A stretch of DNA of 64,000 nt, taken from Sphingomonas sp. PP-CE-1A-559. Its GTDB lineage: Bacteria; Pseudomonadota; Alphaproteobacteria; Sphingomonadales; Sphingomonadaceae. The DNA lies in the NCBI RefSeq assembly GCF_004340965.1, contig NZ_SLYA01000001.1, forward strand, positions 310,001-374,000. Reading direction: 5' to 3'. This document shows, one piece after another, positions 17,702 through 26,320 of this stretch. Under the pieces are notes generated by a model that saw only the letters and a list, made by a program, of their open reading frames with translations, was not told the DNA's origin and did not search any database. Positions within the stretch are counted from its first letter, which is position 1. Each line of letters starts with the position of its first letter. Both the position numbers and the translations under genes were made by a program.

Positions 17702-18789
17702 GGAACGACGAAACGCAGCGCGCGTGCCTCGCGGATGGTCAGGTCGCCGCCCGGATAGACTTCGCCATCGAGGATGAAACCCGAGTCCATCGACAGGTCG
17801 AAGCTCGGCGAATCGATTCGGTGATACCCCGCGCGATCGAGCCACGCGGCCGGCGAACCGGCGACGATCAGCGGCGTCGCGGCGGCGAGCCAGCGCGGCG
17901 GCGCATCGACCAGCAAGGTCTTCAGTCCCGCGCGCGGCACGCCGAACGGACGAATCCCGATCGGCATCCGCTTGAGAGTCGACGCGAGAAGGATGTAGCG
18001 CGCGCGATCGCTGTCCGTATTCCGACCCGCGGCATGAACGCCTTCGTCGCCGCGCGATTCGAAACGGATCCGCATCCGGTTGCCCGCGCGCCAGGAACTG
18101 TTCGCGCCCCCGAACAGGGTCTGGAGGATCGCCCAGCACAGCGCGAGGCCTACGGCGACACCGTTGAAGGCGCCTGCGCGGTGGGTGCGCTGCGCCAGCG
18201 CGGTCGCATCGACGAACGCGCCTGCGCCCAGCAGGAAGCCGTGCAGACGCGCACCGGTATCCTTGCGGACGACCTCGATCGGGCTGCGGATCTTGACGTT
18301 GCCGGCGCGCGCGGCGGTCAGCGCCTGATCGAGCGTCCAGCTATCGGGGATGCCGAGATCGAGCGCGAGCGCGTTGGTCTTGCCCGAGGGCACGATCGCC
18401 ACGCGGGGGGCTGCACCGGTCCACACGCGCGCCGCGGCGGTCATCACGTCACGGATCGTGCCGTCGCCGCCGTCGATCACCAGCAGTTCGATGCCGTGGC
18501 GCGCAAAATCGGTCAGCACTTCGGCGAGTTCGGCCTGCGTGCGCGGCGTCACGGCAAGCACGGTGCCCGACAGGAACGGCTTGGTCGCCTCGACGCTGCT
18601 GCGGTTGCGGTGACTTTTCGGGTTGCAGATGATGCCGGTACGGATCTTCGCCGCCGCGTCGCGGGGGCTCACGCCGTACCGCTCGGATGCCGACGGATCG
18701 AACACGCCTTCGGGCAGCCACGCCGGCGGCGCCGGTGGCGAAAGAGGGTGCCCGCCAAAGGCATGGAAGTTCGAAACAGCATCGGCCAC
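17698..18789 (-). CDS. Diacylglycerol kinase catalytic-domain lipid kinase
   Basis: A 363-aa protein with ICNPKSHRNR (phosphate loop), VIDGGDGTIRDV (the GGDGT signature) near 120-131, and VPSGKTNALALDLGIP. Members phosphorylate diacylglycerol, sphingoid bases or ceramide; in the alphaproteobacterium Caulobacter a protein of this class (CpgB) is a ceramide kinase. Sphingomonads make sphingolipids, so ceramide is a reasonable candidate substrate (inference). It is the first gene of a three-gene overlapping unit reading left. Confidence 0.85.
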   Translation of the reverse strand: MADAVSNFHAFGGHPLSPPAPPAWLPEGVFDPSASERYGVSPRDAAAKIRTGIICNPKSHRNRSSVEATKPFLSGTVLAVTPRTQAELAEVLTDFARHGIELLVIDGGDGTIRDVMTAAARVWTGAAPRVAIVPSGKTNALALDLGIPDSWTLDQALTAARAGNVKIRSPIEVVRKDTGARLHGFLLGAGAFVDATALAQRTHRAGAFNGVAVGLALCWAILQTLFGGANSSWRAGNRMRIRFESRGDEGVHAAGRNTDSDRARYILLASTLKRMPIGIRPFGVPRAGLKTLLVDAPPRWLAAATPLIVAGSPAAWLDRAGYHRIDSPSFDLSMDSGFILDGEVYPGGDLTIREARALRFVVP

Positions 18790-18874
18790 GATATAAGATA
18801 CCCGTCGCGGTACATAACCGCTACAAATTTGTGTCAGGAAGATTTCCGTTCCGCTGCAACCAGCGGATTTTGGA

Positions 18875-19336
18875 TCACCGGCGATACCGCATTTTCATAC
18901 GCACGACGGTCCCGGATGGGGCCAAGGCCGTGCGCGCCGCATCGAAAGACGGCAACCCGATTGAGGTCGGCGCATCGTTGGAAAAGCCGAATCCCTCTTT
19001 CGGCGCGAACAGCGTCCGGTTGAAATCATGGTCGCTATTCTCGTCGTGATATTGCGCGACCGCATAGTGGCCGGGCTTCAGCCAGAAGCACGCCCTTGGG
19101 CTGCTTGCCGCCACGCGCGCCCGTACCAGCTTGCCGCCCTTCGCCAAAAACCGTTTCTCGTCATCGGGATAGACGGTGAACGCGACCTCGCCGACGGCGT
19201 TGTGCATCGCCGTCGCCTCGACGATCAGCTTGGCGTTGCCGCCGCCGGGCGTGCCCTCGCACGCCTCGGCAGCCTGCGCAGAGACGGGCATCAGCAGCGC
19301 CGCCGCGCCCAGGCTAAGGGAAACCACAGTCTTCAT
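18875..19336 (-). CDS. DUF2141 family secreted protein
   Basis: A 153-aa protein with a clear Sec signal peptide (MKTVVSLSLGAAALLMPVSA, cleaved after AQA) and the family landmarks VAFTVYPDDEKRFL, LKPGHYAVAQYHDENSDHDF and LFAPKEGFGFSN. The small beta-sandwich family is periplasmic or outer-surface, with no known activity. It is transcribed towards the lipid kinase, 85 bases away. Confidence 0.85.
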   Translation of the reverse strand: MKTVVSLSLGAAALLMPVSAQAAEACEGTPGGGNAKLIVEATAMHNAVGEVAFTVYPDDEKRFLAKGGKLVRARVAASSPRACFWLKPGHYAVAQYHDENSDHDFNRTLFAPKEGFGFSNDAPTSIGLPSFDAARTALAPSGTVVRMKMRYRR

Positions 19337-19422
19337 GGCAGGACTTAAGCGCGGAAAAGATGGCCGGAGCGCGGCGCACAGATGACATTTGCGACGCGAA
19401 CGGGGCGTTCGTCGTTCGCGCG

Positions 19423-20775
19423 CTACGCTCCGTCGATCACCTGCGGACCGGAGGGCGTACGCGTCATCCGCGCGGCGGCGAACCCGAGCAGGATCGCCAC
19501 CGCGACCGAACCGACCGCGACCGCGGCCGCGACTCCGGTCGAATCATAGGTCGGCATCAGCGCGAACGCGGTGACGAACAGCAACAGCACCCCGACCGCG
19601 CGAATCGCGAACACCGTGCCGGCACGGTGCAGCGCGGTCATCACCGTGTCGAGGCTGACGGTGGCGAGGTCGAAGCACCCGGCGGCGGCGAGCCACAACA
19701 GCACCGGGTACGCGCCGACGAACGACTTGCCGCCGACGACCTTCAGGATCGGCTCGCCGACCAGCGCGACGATGGCGAGGATGACGAGTGCAGCCGCCGT
19801 GCTGGCGAGCATCGTCCGGATCAGGATGCGGCGCAGGCGCGACGGTTCGGCAGTGCGCACCGCGCGGACGATCTCGGGGAAGGCGGCGCGCGACAGCATC
19901 TGCGACAGTTTCGCCAGCGCCTGCGCCAACTGCGTCGCCAGCCGGAACGCACCCGCCGCCGCCGGGCCGATCGACGCGCCGACCAGCAGCAGCGGGATCT
20001 GCTTGCTCGACAGGCCCAGCGTTGCGCTCGCGTTGGTGCTCAGCGAGAAGCGGACGATGCCCGGATTTTCATCGCGGACCTGCTGCCAGCTGCCCCGGCC
20101 GCTCGCGAGCAGGCGCAGGTCACCGCTTTTCGCAACCATGATCCAATAGGTCGCGGCGGTGACGATCTCGGCGAGCGCCCAGGCGAGCATGAAGCCGCGG
20201 ATCGTCGGTTCGAAGAGCATCGCCGCGCCCGCGCCGACGAAGCGCATGATCGGCGTCATGCTGTCCGCCACCGCCGACAACGAGAATTTGTCGCGCAGCC
20301 GGAGGATGCCGAGCGGGGTCGAGCGGATCGTGATCAGCTGCACCACCGCGAACATCAGCGTGTCGCGCATCAGGTCGGGCGGAATGCCGAACCCGTCGCT
20401 CCACGCGAACAGGATCGCCACGGTCAGCGCGGCGCCGACCAGCGCGCTGCACATGTCGAGGATCGCCGACAGGCGGAGCAGCCGCGCGAGCCGTGGCGTG
20501 TCGCCGTGCTGGATCGGCTCGACGCCGTATTGGACGATGATCTGCCACGTCTGGAAGCCGACGAAGGTCGCCAGCGCCTGCGCGGCGCCCGAGATCAGCG
20601 CGAATCGGCCGAAATCGACCACCCCCAGCGTGCGTGTCGCAAAGCCGAGATAGAACAGCGACAGGATCGCCAGCACGCTGCGACTGGCGAGCAGCCAGCC
20701 GAGGTTGCGCGCCGCCGCCCGGAAAATCCCGGTCGAGCCGGTGGTAACCGGAATGGGCGCAGGGTCCTGAACCAT
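19423..20775 (-). CDS. Oligosaccharide flippase / polysaccharide biosynthesis membrane protein (Wzx/MATE-like)
   Basis: About 450 aa with 12 or more hydrophobic segments. It opens with FRAAARNLGWLLASRSVLAI and has FYLGFATRTLGVVDFGRFAL, typical of Wzx-like O-unit or polysaccharide flippases. ATG 20775 is preferred over a TTG at 20814. It probably moves an undecaprenyl- or lipid-linked sugar across the inner membrane; no Wzy or glycosyltransferase is adjacent. It is divergent from the amidotransferase gene at 20920. Confidence 0.8.
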   Translation of the reverse strand: MVQDPAPIPVTTGSTGIFRAAARNLGWLLASRSVLAILSLFYLGFATRTLGVVDFGRFALISGAAQALATFVGFQTWQIIVQYGVEPIQHGDTPRLARLLRLSAILDMCSALVGAALTVAILFAWSDGFGIPPDLMRDTLMFAVVQLITIRSTPLGILRLRDKFSLSAVADSMTPIMRFVGAGAAMLFEPTIRGFMLAWALAEIVTAATYWIMVAKSGDLRLLASGRGSWQQVRDENPGIVRFSLSTNASATLGLSSKQIPLLLVGASIGPAAAGAFRLATQLAQALAKLSQMLSRAAFPEIVRAVRTAEPSRLRRILIRTMLASTAAALVILAIVALVGEPILKVVGGKSFVGAYPVLLWLAAAGCFDLATVSLDTVMTALHRAGTVFAIRAVGVLLLFVTAFALMPTYDSTGVAAAVAVGSVAVAILLGFAAARMTRTPSGPQVIDGA

Positions 20776-20919
20776 CTGCGACCGGCCCCTAGAGCGCGAT
20801 GGCGAGGGCGGCAAGATGCCCGGCGGTACTAGGGTGCCTCAGAGGTGACAAAGCGGCGGTCGGCTCCTAGACCGCGCGATCGGGCGGCGGTGCTGCCGTC
20901 ATGCGAGGGATCGTTCGTC

Positions 20920-22818
20920 ATCTGCGGAATTGCCGGCCTTTACGCACGAGGTGGCGGTGTCGTCTCGCCCCGCCTCATTACCGCGCAGTGCGACACGATC
21001 CTGCACCGCGGACCCGACGACCAGGGCGTCATGACCGATGGCAATTTCGGCTTCGGGATGCGTCGGCTGAGCATCATCGACATCGAGGGCGGGCACCAGC
21101 CGTTCCATTCGCCCGACCACCGCTATGCGCTCGTCTTCAACGGCGAGATCTACAATTTCCGCGAATTGCGGCGCGAGTTGCAGGCGCTCGGTCGCGTGTT
21201 CGAGAGTGCGGGCGATACCGAGGTCATCCTCGCCGGCTACGAACGCTGGGGCGATGACGTCTGGGCAAGGCTCGACGGGATGTTCGCGGTCGCGGTGTGG
21301 GATACGCACGCCCGTCGCCTGACGCTAGCGCGCGATCCGATCGGGATCAAGCCGCTCTATTATACCGATCAGGCCGCCGGGTTCGCGTTCGGCTCCGAAC
21401 TGAAGACGCTGACGTTGCTGCCCGGCATGGCGTTCGACGTCGATCGCCGCGCGCTCCACGATTATTTCAGCTTCGGCCATGTCCGCACCCCGCGCTCGAT
21501 TTACGCGCAGGTCCGAACGCTCCCACCGGGCCATGTGATGACCGTCGAGGCGAGCGGCACGCCGACGATGCGCGCCTACTGGACGCCGGCCTATCGTCCT
21601 TCTGAACCCCGGTCCGAGGCGGCGTGGATCGAGCGCTTCCGCGACGAGTGGCTCGACACGATCGGCAAGCAGATGGTCGCGGACGTCGATGTCGGCGCAT
21701 TCCTGTCGGGCGGCGTAGACTCGTCGGCGGTGGTCGCGGCGATGGCGCGGGTCTCGGATCGGCCCGTGCGCACCTTCACGATCGGCTTCCCCGACCCGCG
21801 TTTCGACGAATCGCCGCATGCCGAGGCGATCGCGCGGCATCTCGGCTGCAACCACGTCACGCGCACCCTGGAACTCGCGGATGCGCAGGCGATGCTGCCC
21901 GAGGTCCAGCATTGCTATGACGAGCCGTTCGCCGATCCCTCCGCGGTGCCGACTTGGTACGTCAGCCAGATCGCCGCGCAGGAGGTGAAGGTCGCGCTGT
22001 CGGGCGATGGCGGCGACGAGCTGTTTTTCGGCTACAAGCGCCACGCGACCGAACGCCGGATCGGGTCGTTGCCGGCGCCGTTGCGTCGACTGGCGCGGGC
22101 GCTCGACGCGGTGCCGACCTTGCCCTCGAGGCATGCGAACGCGGTATTGCAGCGCTGGCGGAAGACCACCGGCAGCGCCGCACTCCCGAACGGCATCGCG
22201 CGGTTTTTCGCCAAGACGCAGATCACCAACGAAGCCTTCCGCCGCGAGATATTTTCGGCCGAGTTCATCGCCGAGGAGGAGGGCGGGATCGCCGCACTGG
22301 TCGCGGAATATTTCCCCGATCCCGACGCGATCTCGACCGATACGCTCGAGCAGTTCGGCCTCGCCGACCTCGCGCTCAATCTCCCCGGCGCGATGCTGAC
22401 CAAGGTCGACCGCGCGAGCATGGCGCATTCGCTCGAAGTTCGCGTGCCATTGCTGGGGCAGGGGATGGTCGACCTCGCGCTGTCGATGCCCGCCGACATG
22501 AAGCTGCACAGCAAAATCGGCAAATACGTCATCCGCCAGGCCATCGCGCCGTGGTTGCCCGAAGGAATCCTCGACCGACGGAAACAGGGCTTCCAGATGC
22601 CGCTGGCGGCGTGGTTCGCCGGCGATTTCGGTGCGTATGCCGAGCAGCTCTGGCGCGACAGCGGCGTCCGCGAGCAAGGCATCTGGCGCGCCGGCGCGGT
22701 CGACAAGGTGTTCGCCGATCACCGCGCGGGCAAGCGGGATTACAGCCGCTTCCTGTACGCGCTGGCGATCTACTGCCTCTGGTGGATCGGACGACCCAAG
22801 CCTTTGCGCGCCGAGTAA
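20920..22818 (+). CDS. asnB: Asparagine synthase (glutamine-hydrolysing)-like amidotransferase, apparent ATC start
   Basis: Two-domain enzyme of 632 aa: a class II glutaminase domain beginning CGIAGLYARGG, with LHRGPDDQG, NGEIYNF and SAGDTEVIL, then an ATP-pyrophosphatase synthetase domain with FLSGGVDSSAVVAAM and SGDGGDELFFGY. Cys must be residue 2 of the glutaminase, yet the codon before TGC 20923 is ATC, not ATG. GAGGGA at 20905-20910 sits 9 bases before this ATC, as expected for a ribosome site. The alternative is GTG 20890 with an 11-residue propeptide. Length fits exopolysaccharide-associated AsnB proteins. Confidence 0.85.
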   Translation: MCGIAGLYARGGGVVSPRLITAQCDTILHRGPDDQGVMTDGNFGFGMRRLSIIDIEGGHQPFHSPDHRYALVFNGEIYNFRELRRELQALGRVFESAGDTEVILAGYERWGDDVWARLDGMFAVAVWDTHARRLTLARDPIGIKPLYYTDQAAGFAFGSELKTLTLLPGMAFDVDRRALHDYFSFGHVRTPRSIYAQVRTLPPGHVMTVEASGTPTMRAYWTPAYRPSEPRSEAAWIERFRDEWLDTIGKQMVADVDVGAFLSGGVDSSAVVAAMARVSDRPVRTFTIGFPDPRFDESPHAEAIARHLGCNHVTRTLELADAQAMLPEVQHCYDEPFADPSAVPTWYVSQIAAQEVKVALSGDGGDELFFGYKRHATERRIGSLPAPLRRLARALDAVPTLPSRHANAVLQRWRKTTGSAALPNGIARFFAKTQITNEAFRREIFSAEFIAEEEGGIAALVAEYFPDPDAISTDTLEQFGLADLALNLPGAMLTKVDRASMAHSLEVRVPLLGQGMVDLALSMPADMKLHSKIGKYVIRQAIAPWLPEGILDRRKQGFQMPLAAWFAGDFGAYAEQLWRDSGVREQGIWRAGAVDKVFADHRAGKRDYSRFLYALAIYCLWWIGRPKPLRAE

Positions 22819-22855
22819 CCTGATCCGCGCGCTACCAAGCTGCCATCCCCCTTTC

Positions 22856-23006
22856 CGTTCGTGCTGAGTAGCGACCGAGTAGCTTCGTCAGAAGCGTATC
22901 GAGGGCGCGTATCGAAGCATAGGTCCCGCGCGCCAACCTGTCCTTCGATACGCCCTCTCGATACGCTGCAAGAGCAGCTACTCGATGGCTACTCAGGACG
23001 AACGGA
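22856..23006. repeat. Family E inverted repeat (copy 1)
   Basis: Outer arms CCGTTCGTGCTGAGTAGC and GCTACTCAGGACGAACGG, with several nested GTATCGA/TCGATAC pairs inside, giving a branched 150-bp structure. The second copy is at 58932-59048. It fills the gap between two convergent genes. Confidence 0.8.
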
Positions 23007-23051
23007 AGGGAGGGAAGTCGGCGTTAGCGGGTATCCGATTCCGCGAAGCGC

Positions 23052-24176
23052 TCAAGCCAGCCAACTCACCAACACCTCACCCTTGGCCTTGCGCACCATC
23101 GCCTGCACCAGCCTTACCAGATGCACGACCAACGAGATCGCGGTCCACGCCGCCACCCCGACGATCCCCCAATCCGGCCGCGTCACCAGCAACCCCGCAA
23201 ACAAAATCACCATGTTCGGATTGCGCCGCGCGGTGATCAGCCGGAACCAGCTGTCGAACCGCTCCCACACATGGATGTGCATCCCGAACCGGACGATGAA
23301 CGCCCCCTCGATCAGCCGCTGCGCGACATAGCCGAACAACATCGTCCCGATCACCGCCCAGAACACGCCGTCCTCGAGCGGCCGCCCATACGGCGCGCAC
23401 CCCGCCGCCCAGGCCCACCACCAGAACGGCGGGTGCACCAGGTCCACCCCGTGATCCCACGCATTGCCGAGCTTCGACGAGGTGATCGTGCACCGCGCCA
23501 GCTTCCCGTCGACGGTATCGAGTACCATGAAGAACAGACCCGTAGCCAGCCCGGTCCAGAACCAGCCATACCAGAACGCCACGGTCGCAACGATGCACAG
23601 CACCGATCCGAGCGCGGTCACTTGGTTCGGCGTGATTCCGGCGCGCGCGCAGACCCGCGTGATCGCCAGCGCCCATTCGGGCCACAGATATTTCGTCAGC
23701 AGGTCGGTGACGCCCTTGTACGCACCGACATAGCTCGCCCGCTCGATCGCCGGCACCGCCGCGGGGGTCAGCAATTCCGCGAACGGGCGTTCGCGCTTGC
23801 GCAACGCCTCGTTGAAGATGCCTTCCTCGGCCTCGGCGGCGATCACCGTCAGCCCGGTCACGAGCGGCGCCTCGCCGAGCATCGCCGCAGTCATCCGCGC
23901 GCGCTCGTCGGCATCCCGGACATGCGCGAGCACGGGCACGCCGGTGCGAGTCACGACGGTGCCCGGCCGCGTCTTTAGATACGCGATCCACATCGGGTCG
24001 AACGCATAGGCGAGGTTGGCGAGGATCACCGGGCCGGTGTCGCCGTCGCCGTCGGCCAGCAACCCTTGCGCGACGCCGATCCGCCGGATCCGCTCGGCAT
24101 TGGTCATGCCCCAGAGCATCGTGTCGTTCGCCCGGACGGTCCGGAGCGCTGGCGTAGGGGCTGTCGAATCTACCAT
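23052..24176 (-). CDS. CDP-alcohol phosphatidyltransferase family protein with N-terminal extra domain
   Basis: A 374-aa membrane enzyme. The catalytic CDP-OH-P motif D-x2-DG-x2-AR-x8-G-x3-D-x3-D is intact (DTVDGKLAR, then KLGNAWDHGVD) near residues 194-219 and is surrounded by hydrophobic helices. It would transfer an alcohol phosphate from a CDP-alcohol. The first 150 residues are soluble and recall the nucleotidyltransferase half of fused inositol-phosphate cytidylyltransferase/synthase proteins, but I see no intact nucleotide loop (inference). The ATG gives MVDSTAP; longer starts would reach into the repeat. Confidence 0.85.
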   Translation of the reverse strand: MVDSTAPTPALRTVRANDTMLWGMTNAERIRRIGVAQGLLADGDGDTGPVILANLAYAFDPMWIAYLKTRPGTVVTRTGVPVLAHVRDADERARMTAAMLGEAPLVTGLTVIAAEAEEGIFNEALRKRERPFAELLTPAAVPAIERASYVGAYKGVTDLLTKYLWPEWALAITRVCARAGITPNQVTALGSVLCIVATVAFWYGWFWTGLATGLFFMVLDTVDGKLARCTITSSKLGNAWDHGVDLVHPPFWWWAWAAGCAPYGRPLEDGVFWAVIGTMLFGYVAQRLIEGAFIVRFGMHIHVWERFDSWFRLITARRNPNMVILFAGLLVTRPDWGIVGVAAWTAISLVVHLVRLVQAMVRKAKGEVLVSWLA

Positions 24177-24247
24177 GCCGCACCCGTTACCCGATCTGGT
24201 CGTGAAAGCGAGAGGGGGTGGGGTAAGTGAAGGACACTCCCCCAGAG

Positions 24248-24357
24248 CCACCACCCCGGCGAAGGCCGGGGCCCAATTGGAATGACCGGCGTAACCTCGC
24301 GCAGTCCTTCGTTGGCAACGTCCCCCAATTGGGCCCCGGCCTTCGCCGGGGTGGTGG
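24248..24357. repeat. Family A inverted repeat (copy 3)
   Basis: Arms CCACCACCCCGGCGAAGGCC... and complement around a spacer with GTAACC and CGTTGGCAACGTCC. The element lies between the CDP-alcohol transferase and the glycerophosphotransferase genes, both on the minus strand. Confidence 0.95.
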
Positions 24358-24361
24358 AGGT

Positions 24362-25477
24362 TTAGCGGGCGGGCGTGGCCTCCAGCAATCGAAGGACTTC
24401 CTCCGCAGCACGCGCCGCGCCACCTTCAACAGCCCCCAGCGACCGCCCGGCAAACTCAGCCTGAACCGCCACAAACCCCGCATGCCTCAACGCCGACCGA
24501 TCCACCGCCGCCACCACATCCGCAACGTCGCCAACAACCTCCCCACAAGCCCACATCGCGTAATTCGGATCGCCCGCCCAAGCAGCCCCCCCCGCGTTGA
24601 GAAACACGCAAGGCCGCGGCCGCATGAGAAACTCGATCACCTGGCTCGACGTATCGCCCAGATACACGTCCGCCACGCCGGTGTAGCTCCCGTCGACCAT
24701 CGCGAACCCATCGATGTCGCAATGCACATGCGCCAAGTCACAAATCTCGCGCATCAGATCCGCCACCTCGGGCGCGCGCTCGACCAGTCGCTGGTGCGGC
24801 GCGAAGATCAGATTGTAGCGCCCGTCCGCGACGATGCACCGCACCACCTCCGCCCCCCACCGCCACCAGGACGAGCGATGCTGCTGCCAATGCGGCGTGT
24901 ACAGCACGACCGGCCGCGTATCCGCGAACGGCGGCGCGGCGTGCGTCCGGTGTGTGAAGTCGGCCTTCACATAGCCGGTCGCGACGAACTTCTCGGGCGC
25001 GAACCCGCGGTCGAGATAGGTCCGCCGCTCCAACTCGCTCGGCACCAAGGTCAGCGCCGCCGCCCGCCGCCGCGGATCGTCGCGCGCGCTCATCGAGCCG
25101 ACTCCGTGCGACGTCTTCACGAACTTCGCGCGCATCGGAAACAGCCGCGGCAGCCACAGGCTCGTCTGCTCGGCACACACGACGACCGCCGCGCTGCGCA
25201 GATACGGTAGCAGCCGCAGCAGCATCGGCATCTTCGCCGGCAGCACCGGATTGCGCCCGGTCCCATCGTCCGCAACCGCGCGAAACCCCGGTGCTCGCCG
25301 GATCCGCACATTAGGGAAGGGCGCCGTCCACCGCGTCAGCAACGTCTCGTGCACCGACGTGCTCACCCAAAGCTCGATCGGCACGTCCGACTTGGCAGCG
25401 AGCGCCTCGACGATCGGATACAGATGCGGGATCAGCAGCGTCTCGCCGAGAAACAGGAACGCAACCTTCCGCGTCAT
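24362..25477 (-). CDS. CDP-glycerol glycerophosphotransferase-like protein
   Basis: A 371-aa GT-B-like enzyme of the TagB/TagF type: KTSHGVGSMSARDD, TGYVKADF, VVLYTPHWQQHRSSW, FAPHQRL and DVYLGDTSSQVIEFL follow the family order, including the conserved TPHW and GDTSS segments. Members transfer glycerophosphate or related units from a CDP-alcohol. No wall teichoic acid is expected in a Gram-negative, so the acceptor is probably a lipid or surface glycan (inference). Its ATG overlaps the stop of the NTP transferase gene (25474-25477). Confidence 0.85.
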   Translation of the reverse strand: MTRKVAFLFLGETLLIPHLYPIVEALAAKSDVPIELWVSTSVHETLLTRWTAPFPNVRIRRAPGFRAVADDGTGRNPVLPAKMPMLLRLLPYLRSAAVVVCAEQTSLWLPRLFPMRAKFVKTSHGVGSMSARDDPRRRAAALTLVPSELERRTYLDRGFAPEKFVATGYVKADFTHRTHAAPPFADTRPVVLYTPHWQQHRSSWWRWGAEVVRCIVADGRYNLIFAPHQRLVERAPEVADLMREICDLAHVHCDIDGFAMVDGSYTGVADVYLGDTSSQVIEFLMRPRPCVFLNAGGAAWAGDPNYAMWACGEVVGDVADVVAAVDRSALRHAGFVAVQAEFAGRSLGAVEGGAARAAEEVLRLLEATPAR

Positions 25478-26214
25478 GACCCCGAAGCGCCGTCCGCAGG
25501 TGCGTCATGGTCGTGCTGCCACAGCGCGATGTCCTCCGGGCGATCGATCTCCTGCCAGCGGACATTCCCTGCGATCCGCACCGCGCGGACGCCGACGGTC
25601 TCCGCGACGCGGCGGACGACGGCGTGATGATAGGCGTGGATACCATCCTCCTCGCCGATTACCGCGCGCAACGCCTCGGCATAGGCGGCGCCGCCGGTCG
25701 AGACGATCAGGCCGAGCGAGCGATCGGTCGCCTGATGCCCGACCAGATGCTTGCCGACCGCGACGACAGCGTCGCCGTCCGCTTCGACCAGCATGTCGTC
25801 GAGCCCCGGCACCGCCAGCCGCTCAATGACCAGCTTCACGCCGGATGCTTCATCGGCAAGCGCCGCGCGCAAAATCGCGGCATCGAACAGCGTGTCGCCG
25901 TTCATCAACGCAAACGGCTCTTCGAGAAATCCGCGCGATGCCCACACGCTACCGATGCTGTTGGCGATCGCCCAGAACGGGTTGAACACGAGTTCGGTGG
26001 GTACGCCGCCTTCGCGCGCCGCCAGATGCGCCGCGACCTGCTCGATCCGGTAGCCGCCGACGATCACCGCGCCTTCGAACCCGGCCTCCGCCACCGCGTC
26101 GAGCTGATGATCCAAGATCGCGCGGCCACCGACCTGCACGAGGCATTTCGGCGTCGTCAGCGTCAACGGCAACAGCCGCGATCCGTGACCGGCAGCAAGG
26201 ATGATGGCCTTCAT
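25474..26214 (-). CDS. Nucleotidyltransferase for sugar or alcohol phosphate
   Basis: A 246-aa GT-A transferase: ILAAGHGSRLLPLT at residues 5-18, TPKCLVQVGGRAILDHQL, FALMNGDTLFD (metal acid), and WQEIDRPEDIALWQ at the end. This is the pattern of CDP/NDP-alcohol or sugar pyrophosphorylases such as LicC. Made together with the glycerophosphotransferase (ATGA overlap), it could supply the activated CDP-alcohol for it and for the CDP-alcohol transferase (inference). The frame continues upstream to 27195 only as a shadow of the channel gene. Confidence 0.88.
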   Translation of the reverse strand: MKAIILAAGHGSRLLPLTLTTPKCLVQVGGRAILDHQLDAVAEAGFEGAVIVGGYRIEQVAAHLAAREGGVPTELVFNPFWAIANSIGSVWASRGFLEEPFALMNGDTLFDAAILRAALADEASGVKLVIERLAVPGLDDMLVEADGDAVVAVGKHLVGHQATDRSLGLIVSTGGAAYAEALRAVIGEEDGIHAYHHAVVRRVAETVGVRAVRIAGNVRWQEIDRPEDIALWQHDHDAPADGASGS

Positions 26215-26287
26215 GGGCGCGGACTTACGCACGAAGTGTGGCAGGAAAAAAGCTGTCATGTATCGCGTGATTATGCTGCACTGCAGC

Positions 26288-26312
26288 GGAACATCCGCCG
26301 TCGCGCACCGTT
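26288..26312 (+). promoter_or_regulatory. Putative EcfG (general stress sigma) promoter, MscS gene
   Basis: GGAAC (26288-26292), 16-base spacer, CGTT (26309-26312): an exact match to the alphaproteobacterial general-stress consensus GGAAC-N16/17-CGTT. It ends only 8 bases before ATG 26321, so the mRNA may be leaderless. The preceding GCAGC is shared with the otsB promoter. Confidence 0.7.
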
Positions 26313-26320
26313 GCGCTAAG

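Noticed and set aside
18848..18852. GCAGCGGAAC on the minus strand upstream of the lipid kinase, resembling the EcfG -35
   Set aside because: No GTT follows at 16 or 17 bases; the nearest CGGTT is about 27 bases away.
20901..20903. ATG at 20901 as the amidotransferase start
   Set aside because: It is out of frame with the glutaminase Cys codon at 20923.
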